Source: Nereocystis luetkeana (taxonomy: Eukaryota > Sar > Phaeophyceae > Laminariales > Laminariaceae). Taken from it: 64,000 nucleotides of DNA. Below the pieces are notes generated by a model, which saw nothing but the letters and a program-made list of their open reading frames with translations, was not told where the DNA came from and did no database searches. Of the stretch, positions 11,201 through 23,200 are shown one piece after another. Both the position numbers and the translations under genes were made by a program. Every line of letters begins with the position of its first letter. Positions within the stretch are counted from its first letter, which is position 1. Location of the stretch: NCBI GenBank assembly GCA_031213475.1, contig JARUPZ010000007.1:6319586-6383585 (forward strand), read 5' to 3'.

Positions 11201-14200
11201 TCTGTACTATACAGATAGATCCTTCACGGTGTCTCATATGGGCAGGTTAGGTTGTAGGTGACTGTGCTGTAGATGGATATATCAGATGGATCATGATCTG
11301 TTGGACGTTTGGAAGCATTTGTTTTCTTCATGCGCCCAGGCGGAGGGAGTTTGAGGAGTGTACGAGTTGTGGCAGACGGCAACGCAAGATTGAGTTTGCT
11401 CGAGTGCACCGAAATGCAGACTTACCATGCCCACGCGCTTCTCTTCCCTTCCTACGTGTACGGCCGACATGCCGACATGACTCAAACTTGAAGTTGAAGG
11501 TGAAGCGCTGGTGGTTGCTGACCGCCCTTTGTTTTTTGTTTCGATTAGGTTCGTTAGCTTAGGTTAGGGTTGGGTTATAGGATCGGTTCGGTTCGGTTCG
11601 AATCGGTTCGGCTCGGTTCGATCCCGCTCTTCAGTCCGACCCGGTTCAGTTCGTTTCGGTTCGATTCGGTCGTCCGGCTCGGCTCGGTTCGTTTTGGTTT
11701 TGATTTCGTTTTTTTCGTGTGTTCCGTTCCATCTTTTGTTGTCGGCCTGTTATTTTTTTGTTGTAATTTCGTTCTTTCTCGTCCTCTTTCTCGTCCCCCT
11801 CGCCCAGGTGCTAACGCTGACCAGCGCGTCGACCACTGCCTTCACCAACACGAAGTGCTGCTTCTGCGTTCGCACAGGCCAGGTGGGCTTTCTTTTTTCC
11901 AGCGCGTGATGACGGGGCTAGTACACATGTTGCGGGCCGTTCCGTTGGTGTGCTGCGCTCTCGCCGGGGTTGGAGTTGGGCGCGGTCGCCTCAAGGAGAG
12001 CAGAATACGTCGTTGACGGTCTGGGTCTAGTTTTGGCCGGTCGAGGTATTTTCGTACATGATATAAGGGTCAATCTTAACGAGGAGTGTTTTTTAGGTTT
12101 ATTTCAGTATTTTCCCGAAATTTCGGTATTTTCCTATAGTAAAAAAACCCCGACAAATGCCGAAATTTCGTGAAAATACTGAAATAAACCTAAAAAACAG
12201 TCCTCGTTAAGATCGACCCTAATACCTGTAATGTAGAGACTTTGTTGACGGCTGTCCATCAAGGGGCGGCCTAGGTGCAGTTTTGACTCGCCTTAGACTC
12301 ACTTATAGGGTTAGGGTTAGTCTATTACTAGCTTTAATGTAGAGATTTTATCGATGGCTGTTCGTCAAGGAGCGGTCTAGACGTATTTTGACCCGTCAAA
12401 GTCTCTTCGTCCTTGATGCGAATACTATACCTTGGTATTTATTGTGGAGAGTTCCTTGACGGCTGTCCGTCAAGGGAGCCATTTCTACACTAGGTCTATT
12501 TTTGACCCGCCGAGGTATCTTGATATACTAGCTTCAATGTAGAGGGTTCGTTGACGGCTATCCATCAAGGGGCGGTCTATTAATAGTGTGGTTTTCTTCC
12601 GTCAAGATCTCCTCGTACATGTTATACTATTAATAGTTTTAGTGCGCAGAGTTCCTTGACAGCGGTCCGTCAAAGGTAGGTCTAGGTCTATTTTTGACCC
12701 GTCAAGATCTCTTCATACCAGATAATTTATATATTTAGATTGGAGAGTAAATTGACGCCTGTCCGCCTGGGGGAAGTCTAGGTTGAGTTTTGACTCGTAA
12801 AACGCCCTTCAGACATGATATACCAGCTTTAGTGTGGAGAGTTCATTGACGGCTGTCCGTCAAGAAGCGGTCCGAGACTAGTTTTGACCCGCCCAGGTCT
12901 CTTTAGACTTAATATACTAGCTTTAGTGTGGAGAGTTCATTGACGGCCAAGAAGCAGTCTAAGACTAGTTTTGACCCGTCAAAGTCGTTCAGACTTATAT
13001 ACTAGCTGTAGTGTGGAGAGTTACCTGACGGCTGTCTGTCATGGAGCAAGAATGCCGTCAACCGACAGCTTTGTTTGATAATGGCAGGGGCTTTCCTTCA
13101 GTGCGTGCATGCGTGCTTGGTCTGAAGGGCGTGATCGCTTGCTCGCTTGCTCTCCGGTTCTCCAGCAAAAACGAGGCGTGTGATGTCCAGGGGGAAGGGG
13201 GGGGGGGGGAGGGTGGCATTCACAGTTCTTCTCCTCTCCGCTGTGGGATTTGATTTGCTACCGGTTTGGCGTTCGTTCGCGCAGATTATCTCCTTTTTTT
13301 GTGTACGACCAGTCTCTCTACAGTATATACTTTCTTTTTCACCCCTTTAAGCCGAAACTATCCTCAACATGATAAAACCTGGCCCTCGCGCTTCGGTTTA
13401 TCGGGTTCCTTGGACAAGCAGAGCGCGTGGTTCCTCATCTCGAAGGACCACGACACCATGACGATGTGGATGACAGCCATCAACGCGCAGATTTACCAGC
13501 TGTTCACCAAGTCTTTCACGCCGCCGGAGGACAACTACTGGAGCCAAGGGTGAGTCGAATCAAGGGTACATACATACCGCATCACATTACCACACGAGTG
13601 ATAGGTTATCACACCCCCTTGGGTGAATTTCCGGGTATGTAACGTATCACACGGGTGAAGGATATCACACCCCTTGGTGTGAATTTATGTGTATATACCG
13701 ATCACATTATCACACGGGTGATAGGATATCACACGGGTGATAGGATATCACACCCCCTGGGGTGAATTTCCGGGTATATACCGTATCACATTATCACACG
13801 GGTGAGAGCATATCACGCCCCCTGGGGTAAATTTACGTGTATTTACCGTATCACACGGGTGATAGGATAGATATCACACCCCCTGGGATGAATTTCGCAG
13901 CCGTTTTTCTCCATAACAAGGGGAAAAAAAGACAACGAAAATGGTGCCTTTGGAAACTGCCCGTGGAGATGTTTCCGTATTGATTGACACGATCGCTCGA
14001 CGCTTGCGTCCATTTTCGAGGAAATCAGCCTGGAAAGTCGTCTGAGGGGGTGTGTTTTCGCTATAGCGTGTTACATGATGGAATGCGTTGTCTTGTCACA
14101 CGTGCTATATGGTCAGTGTTATCTTAACACGTGTGTTACTGGTATGTGTTGTGATATGGTGGTACGTGTTATTCTATCACGTGTGTTACTGGTATGTGTT

Positions 14201-17200
14201 GTGATATGGTGGTACGTGTTATTCTATCACACGTGTTGCATTACGTGTGCTATCTTATCACACGTGTGTTATTGGTATGTTGTTATTTTATCACACGTGT
14301 TATATGGTGGTATGTGTTATTTTATCACACGTGTTACATGGTACTGGGTATGGTATTTTATGACACGTGTGTTCCATGGCACCTGGTACCAGGTACCAGT
14401 GTGTCATCACACGCGTATATGGTACCTGGTACCAGGTACCATGGTATGTGTTATCTTATGGTGTTCCATGAAAAAAGGCCGAAATCAGCGTGGAAACCCC
14501 GCCGGAAGAGAATTTCGATGAAAAAATTGCCGAAAACGTATTGATGATTGCAGCGTCTCGCCCACATAAAAAGCAAGCAGCCACATGACGCGTGTGCGTA
14601 ACACTGACTGGGTACGAGTAGGGGATAGTCTATCCGAAGCGCAAGGTTAGCAGCTATTTCCAGTACGGCACGTATTATTTACCTGGTACCGTACATGGTA
14701 CATATATACCAGCAGGACACGAAAGTCCTCGCGCTTCATGAGCACTGACTGCTTTGATTTCCCGTCGTTGCTTGGCATACAGCAGAAGTACGTAGTGACG
14801 TGGGGCATGGTGATCAGAACCCACCATGGGGGGAAAAAAAACAGGGGTTCTCCCGTACTCATAACCCATACGTATTTGGTTCGACTACTATTACGGGGGA
14901 CCTATAGTAAATAGGACCTACGGTAGACACTAAAACCTACATATTTACGTATTTTTACCAACAGCAGTTGGTCCTATTTACTACCTGGTATGACCCTCCG
15001 TAGCTAGTGCGGTATGTATGCCCCCCCTCCCCCTTGCTGTAGGTATGTTCCCCCTGTAATGCTATGAATAGTAACATTTGAAGTTTTCCAGAGACCCCTC
15101 CGATGTGAGATCGAGAGTCTTTCTTTCGTCGGGGACAAAAAAAAAATAAGAACCTTTTGCGAGCTTCGTGTGTGTAATCATTCGATCGGCAGCGTGTGTT
15201 GTTTGTTTATCGTGTCATGTTTCCCATGTTTTTGTTTTTGTTTTTGTTTTTGCCGTGACAGGACGAAGGGGCGCTTCTTCTACGGCATGCCAGAATCCGG
15301 CGCATCTCAGTGGATCTACACCCACCCCGAGGAGGGTGCGCCGCGCACGGGAGAGGGCATCTTCCCCATGGAGGTCATCGAGGTCACTCAGGTATTGATG
15401 GACAAAACACAACTTATGAAACCTTTTTTTGCCACCCCCCCGAAGAAAAAAACACGCACACACAACTATGAAACCCTTTTTTCGCCACCAAAAACAACAA
15501 TCACGCTACAGCAGTACTGCTCTAATATCCAATTCGTGATGTAACCCGTCTAACCACTTGAACTATTGCCACACTATTGTAGTTCCAAGTATTGACAGTG
15601 ATACAAGCCACTAAAACTAGTGTCACACCTCTGTAATTCCAAGTATTAATAGGGTTGTAAGCCACTAAAACTACTGTAGTGTCACACCATCATGTAATTC
15701 GAAGTGATATAACTCGTTTAACTACCAAAACTCGTGCCGCACCGGTGTGATTCCAAGTGGATTGTCTCCAAAAACGTGGTTAGAGGTGTATAGAGGTTCT
15801 TACAGGTACAACTTCTAACCCATCTAGGACCCAGATTGATGCCTCGTACGATACTTCGTTTCGGAGTGGTGAGCAATCGCATCGATGAAAGAAGACTACA
15901 TAAGGCGTCGTAACGTATTATTTTTCGAATGTACAGCAGGTATCATAGGTACGAAAATGTCCGAACCCAGCTGCACCAAGGAAGGTACGGTTCTTACGTC
16001 TGATGGTCTATAAAGGTTCTCAGGGTGACCCAAAATATATGCCACTAATACTGCACTCATCTATATGTAAGGCTACTCGTACTTCGAAGTCCCAGGTAGT
16101 ATGTATGTGCCAAGTTTAGCGTTGTACGTAAAAGTCGCGAGAAGTCTGTGTTGAGCTGGTGTCCCGCGGCGGTACCAGGAATGTTGCTATTGGTAGTAAT
16201 AGCGTACGAAGCAGCCACAGCGGGAGGGATACACGAAAATATCAATCGGTAATAAGCCGGTGTTGTTTTTGTGTTTGTTGTGGTGGCGTTTTTGTGTTTG
16301 TTGTCGACCGTGGCCAACATTGCTGTTGTTTTCGTAGCGTAGTTAGTGCTGTATATGCACATATACATGCCAGAACGAGCAGATTGCGGTATGTATGTAC
16401 AGCTACTACCGCTGCTGCTGCTGCTGCTGTAGTTGGATCTGAGGTGATGCTCTGTGTTGTGTGTTCTTTTATTGGGTCGTAACTACTGTAGTATAGTAAG
16501 TACACTATTACGGGGGACCATAGTTAATAGGACCTATGGTGTACATAAAAACCTATATATACAACCATTTTTACTAACAATATTTGGTCCTATTAACTAT
16601 GGTCCGCCGTAGGAACATGGACCCTTTTCGGCCCATACGGAAATATTAAATTCCTGGCTTTTTAGAGTAAAAAATACTCACTATTTATAGTGCGAGGTTG
16701 CAGCAAATAACGATAAAAACGATCGACGATTTTTGTATGAACCAAAAACAATTACGTCAGCGAAATCAATCTACCCGCAACGAAAAATACAGCACAGCAG
16801 CGGTTGGGGGGTCTAGCTCTCCGAAGTTGTACGTATGTGCTGCTTTTTTTTTCGGAAGCGGGCGACCTCAGCTCTCCAGCGGCGGACAGCCAGACCCCGG
16901 CACGAAGGCGAAATGTGTATGCGACCGCCGGGGCTTTCCTGGGTGTGTTGCAAACTGCGGGTGAAGGCAGGAAAACCACAGAAATAAGCTTGGTGGCGGC
17001 TGTTTGAGCTGTCAGCTGACGGATTGGCTGGCGATACCCGTCGTCCGTGTTTGTCGTATGTCGTGTGTCGTATGCTGTCAGCTGGTCGGGCCAGTCGTCG
17101 TCGCGCACGTCGCCCGCTGTCATCTTCTGGCGCTAAAAGCTACCCAGCTCGGGCTATAGTCGTTTTTCGTGCGTACGTCGCCTCCTGTCAGCTTCTGGCG

Positions 17201-20200
17201 CCAAAAGCTAGCCTACAATAGTCGCACCTAAAAGCTGTTACGGGCGACCATCGTAAATAGGACCAAGCATTGTTTGTAAAAATGGGGAAATATCTACCTG
17301 GTAGGCTTTTTTGTGTACCGTAGGTTCTATTTACTATGGTCCCCTGTAGTAGTCGTGCCTAAAGCCCAGCCCAGTCTTACGGACCGCCGGGTACAAACGC
17401 TTACCAGGTCCTTTGTTTCCATTATATACCAGGTTTACTTTTTATATGATACCTGGTATTCAATATATAGCCGTTCGACATAAAGGTCGTAAGGATGCAG
17501 GGTGCTAGGTCGTGGTTATCGGTGTGCTTATTTATCCCGAGCGGGAGAGACGACTGGGCGGTTTGTCTGATATGCACGATCAGTTGCTGATAGCTTGTCT
17601 TGACTCCCCGCCGCTGGCTGCCCGCTTCTCTCTTAACCTTGTCCGCCCGCCCACTGTGTTTTTTTCCTCTCTTTTCCTGTTTCTTTGCCCTTTGTCGTCT
17701 GAACTCAATGAACAACACGGACCGTCACGTCACATGGCGTCGTACGACACGACACGTCACGTCACGTCACGTCACATGACATGACATGACATGACAACAT
17801 GACGTGAGCAGTTGCTGCCGATGGGAGACATGCTTTACCTCAGAATCGCGGACGACCGAGGATGGACGTGCGGCAGGCACTCCAAGGATGGAGAGCCGTG
17901 TCTCATGGAGGTGCCGGGCGATATCACCGAGGAGAAGTGAGACCTACCGCCTTCTTGCACCTGGTGTATCATATACCTGGTATATACTACTGTAGACACA
18001 TGCGTTGCTCGTCCGATAAACTTTGCACACAAACGGATCATCGATGACCGATCCGCACTTGACCCTTGTATTTTTGTGACCCCCACATGGAGCATCAAGC
18101 TCAGCCACAGCGCATGGGAAAATACCGGCAAGAAATTACCGGAGCGGTTTACTTCGGAGTTAGTGTGGTAACCATAGCGCATGCATGCCTTAACCCTCTT
18201 AGGACCGCAGCCCCGTTTTGGGGACAAACTGCTTGGAATTCGAGTGGGTTGTCCCCAAAACGGGACTGCGGTTCAAACAGGGTTATTATAACCCCTTCCG
18301 GGGGACTACCGGTAGAAAGGATGGCAGCAGTTTTACCCGGAGTTAGTGTGGAGCCACTTTTTCAATAATATGCGAAATGCAGACTTTTTGGGCAGGTATC
18401 CCGGTTTACGGCTGTATGACGAGACAGGTCGGGCGTGTGGTTCGTGGCGCACTGCTGCTGTAGCTATATGCGGCACTTACCTGGTATGTATTACGAGGGC
18501 CCTTACTAGTTGGAAGCCAGTATTGACCCGAAAAACCTTGTATCCCCTTTTGTCTGCGCACTGCTGTGTTTACACGCCTTGTTCGGTCATGATTAAAAAT
18601 ACCTAAAGAAGAAGGTAAAAAAGCGCGTTCCTCCGTGATGGTAGTCAATGTTGGATGGAGCTGCGGGAGCGACGGCAGCAACTAGCACCCTGTTCGCTTG
18701 CCTCGGGACGAGGCCGAATGAAGAACGCAATGGAAACCCCGCTTTTTTCATTTTTACGGGGGACCATAGTTAATAGGACCTATGGTATACGTAAAAACCT
18801 ATATATTTAGCCATTTTTACTAACAATATTTGGTCCTAGTAACTATGGTCCCCCGTAATAGTCGGAGGTGTTTCGAGAGCTGCCCGCTTGGAAATACTAA
18901 AACACTTTTGAACTGCTGTGGTACCAATGACATCTTCGGGGAAACATTACTTGGAATTCGATTTGAGTCGTTTTTTGCAGTACTATTAATAGACTAGATA
19001 GCACTGTAGTAAAAAAAACTGCACCCACTTTTTAGGCAAAATTTATTTGGAATATTTTCGAGTTGGCTGTGCTGCCGTACTGTTCTGTTACAGATTGGAT
19101 TGGAATACACTGGGTTTTTTGTGCTTGGATTGACGTGGGTTGCATCGGATTGGGTTGGGTTGGGTTGGGTTCATCACTGATGCTCTCCGGGTCAACCCGC
19201 GTGTCTTCACGCTTGGCAGCCTTGTAAGCAAACGCCCTGGTTTCGGGTGTGCCTCTACTACTCTAGTTTCTCCCTTTCTCCCCCTCCAGTGTATGCATAA
19301 GCCATGCCCTGCCATGCCTTGCTTTTCATCGCGCAGAGGGGTGGTCAATCAGCACTTCCGCTGCTCATCGAATTGGCTGTGGCTCTAGCAGATTAGAGCT
19401 CCACAGCCCAGATGGGGCATACCCAGATTGAGTCAGAAGGCCTCAGGTCCGAGTGGCGCAGCCGTAGTGCCATCAACTGTTGCGCAGCAAACGACTACGT
19501 GGAGACAGGCGGCACGCCCCCGGAAGCGACTTGTGTTTTGTCGTTTGTAGGGTGCCTCGCTAGCCTAAATTAAAATGGGCGTGGGATAATTGCGTTCCCT
19601 CCCGCGTGTGTACGCAGTAGTCGCGAGTGAGGATGAGGACTGGCTGTTGCATAGTCTTCCCGTGACAACAGGCGAGCTGCATTGCTTTTAACTTTTAACG
19701 AAGCGACAACTCTGCTATCCCACAGCGTAATACCAGGGGGGGGGGGGGGGGGTACGTATATATCTCATGCATGGCCGTAGTCGTATGACCATAGAGACCC
19801 TCGCATCCCTACAATGCCGGAACGGAGCATGTCGGGTTTTCACCGACCAGGCAGACATTACTTGCACCAAGCGCGAAGCGCCGAGGGGGGCATGACCGTA
19901 AGGGGGGGGGGGGGGGGGTGACCTTACACATATATAGCGGAGGATTTTTTATTCTTAATACCTGGTACATTTTTTTCGGGTAGGAGAACAGCCAGCCGAA
20001 TTATTTCCCCTGTGCTGACCTGTTCGTCCCCCTTTCGCCGCGTGATGCCCTGCAACTTTCTTTTTCGTGGTCGTGTTTGAAACAGGCGCATGTACACCCT
20101 GCCCAAGAGCCTTGACCCGACTACCCACGTCCTCTGCGGTCCTTCTGTGCAATCCGAGGTTACGGTGAGTGGGTTTTGCCCCGACTTGGAACTGAACCTC

Positions 20201-23200
20201 TGTTTGCGAGAGGTTATAACCCTCCTGGGACTTTTGACTTGACACACACAGGCAGGAGGGGAAATAAAAAAAAAAAAAAATACCGTTGAATGCAGCGGTC
20301 ACCGCGTGATTGGGTCGTGATGTGTATATGCTTAAGGGTGCCCGAGTTACCAGGTACAATGCAGCTAGTCATGGAGCACAGGCACAGGCGCATCATGATC
20401 CTAGTCTCACTGCGGGTTGGTTACGCTGCCCGTGGACTGGTCGATATCCGCAGAGCTTCCTACAGCATCACTTGTGTCGGGGTCGCTATCGCGGGGTTAA
20501 AAGTGTGTGTGTGTTTTTTTGCGTTCTGCTTGATTCTACCCCAAGTGTATGATAAACCAGGACACCAAGCTGGTTGAACGATGCGCCTGTAATACGAGAT
20601 TTGCTTGTAGGGATTTGGGGGCCAACATGTGCCAGGTATCTGGTATGTATGCATCGCACGCACGTAATTTCGCATATAGGTGAGTTGTAGATTCAGTCAA
20701 TCTTTTTTTGTCGGTAGTGTCTTCGTTGCTAGATTATTTCCCTGGTAAGATCCATCAGGGTGGCGGCCATACCTCTCCGGTTTTGCGGTCGAGGTTAGGG
20801 TCGGGGGGTTTGGGGGCGTTTTTTCAATCCAAGGCTTCTTCGACCATGCTACTGCTGCGTTCCCTGAAGTTTGTCCTATGCGTGTCTATACACAGCTTAT
20901 GTTAGACCAGGTTTATTTTTTCAATTCATCAAGCCTCGCATAGATGGGCGGCTTGATGTTGCGGTCAGTGCACAAGCCGCTCGGCCACTGGTGTGCAACA
21001 CAAAGGACTGGCACTGGCATGAATATAGACCGAGCTCCTTGCAGCAACGTGTCTTTTTCGACAACTGCAGTAGAGCGCAGCAACGTACCAACATGTAAAC
21101 TTTCGCTGAACGGTTTCTGGTATATTCTGGTATATATACTCATGAGAGGGAAAAGTTGTTGGAAAAGCCGAAAGCAAAATGACGTATTTGTGTACAGCAT
21201 CAGCCGCACCTCTTCAGAAGCAATGCCAGTGCAAGACGACACGCGACACAATTAAAGCAAGAGCAAGTCTGGGGCTCTTGGCCAAGCGATGATACTTTTA
21301 GTGACCCGAGAGACCTGGCACGATAGGGATAGCACTTTGGTTGGCCAAAATATTTTTTGACTGCTCCCTTAGTACATACATACACTGCTGGTATGTCTTT
21401 GTCTTTTTCTTTTTTGTCTTTTTTAACGCTATTTTTCACTATATTTTTGTAGTTGTGTATACCTACAGTAAAGCTTCGTTTTGTTTGTCGGGCTGCACTT
21501 TCAGGTTTGTGAAGGAGTTGTTGTTGTTGTTGTTCTCACATTAACTCACAATACAATGCAGTCAGTGGTCGCTGGACAGGCTCCAATAACTCTGGAGTGG
21601 AAGAATACCTCGGGAAAAAAATCAAATAAATAAGCAAATAATAATACACATGACAACTGAAGCACATTTACACCTCAGACGAAAAAAAAAAAGTGAGGTC
21701 CGCGCACGTAAGTATCAGGCACATGCTGTAACATATCGCCAGAGAAACGGACAAGACCGCATAATACTCACAAGTTCACAAGAAAAAAACAGGATGAAAA
21801 AACAACTTGACGTCGAAAAATCGAAATCGACCTAAATAAATCGAAATAAATAAGTCGAAAAGGGGAGATGGAGCAAAACGTCAAAAGCAAGAAGGAAAGC
21901 ACGAAAGGAAACACACAAGAGAACACGCAGATTATCGCAGATTGCAGGCTCGCAAGCTAGGCGAGGGGTGTAGAACAGAGAGAAGAACCGAAAACAAACA
22001 TACATTGCTACTCCGCTACCAAGAACACCAGGGAAGCAAAAAATAAACTACTATTAATATTAATAGACGAAACACGAGTTGTACCTGGCTGGGCCGGGAT
22101 ACAGAACCCCTCGAAAGAGCAGCGTCAGAAAATGCTACTACGGGGGGGCATATCAAATAGGACCCACGGTGCGCACAAAAAACCATATGTTTGCCTATTG
22201 TTACTGACAATATTTGGTCCTATTTACTATGGTGCGCCGTGTAACCTCTATCATAACATGCGTCTTTGAGAACTACGCCAAACCTGTGCTATGGGTTGGT
22301 ACGTAATAGGTACGACTGTGTGGCTTGACCGGATTTCCCGGCGACCAGGTAGTTATTACCTGATAGTTGTCTGTTGGAACCCGCCAAGTAACTGACTGTA
22401 GCTGACTGTTAGGTAGTGCGGCTGGCGCAATTTGGTTTCGTTTTACATTTGGGAAAACGTTTTGACATCAGAAACGCCAACTCCATCAGGCACCGTCGAT
22501 GGCGACGGGGGTTTTCATGCGCAAGGAGTTGAAGGAGAACTCTCAGCTCTGCCTCTTGTCCCTCTTGTCTCTCCCTCTCTGAGCGAGTGGTCTCACGGGC
22601 AAAAACGCCCCACGTATATAGCAAATAAGCCTTCCATCGATATGGAAACCCAAACAGTCGGATAGACGGAACCGCTGCAACTATTAACTATAACTACAAA
22701 CCTAGCCAACTTATACCTGGCTGGCGACTTGAGGTTATCCAACAGCTCTACAGTAGTAAATAACGTAAGCGTCGGGCTAATGAGACATATAACTACCCGT
22801 CTCTGCACATTATAGCATACCGGTCGATGCGATGCACGGTGCCCACGCTCCGCGCTCGCTGCCTGTGCCACGTATGAAGCACTCCACCTCCACTCCGCTT
22901 CCGATGTAGAATCAGAATTCACGAAATACCTCATCCAGAATTCACGAATTCCTGGCCCAGCGAGCGACCGCTGTCCAGGTGCAAGCTACGGGCCTTGTCT
23001 GTTCGCGTGTTCTACCAGTCTGCCAGGACCGTTCCGTGCGGTATCTATCCTCTTGGTACTCCCCCAAGCGCGATCGACCTAGCAGTTCCTGCTGCTGCTG
23101 GCTAAGTGACTACCGGTACGTACTACTGATACGTACCCAGCCAGAGAATATGAACCATAACGCCTACTTCTCTCCACAACAACAAACTGCAGATTATGAT

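Noticed and set aside
12005..13040. CRISPR-like spacing of repeats
   Set aside because: Repeats are degenerate, about 100 bp in period, without unique spacers, and lie in an intron of a eukaryotic gene; it is a minisatellite.
19433..19530. tRNA-like phrase GTCCGAGTGGCGCAGC
   Set aside because: No matching B box or acceptor stem at the right distance.
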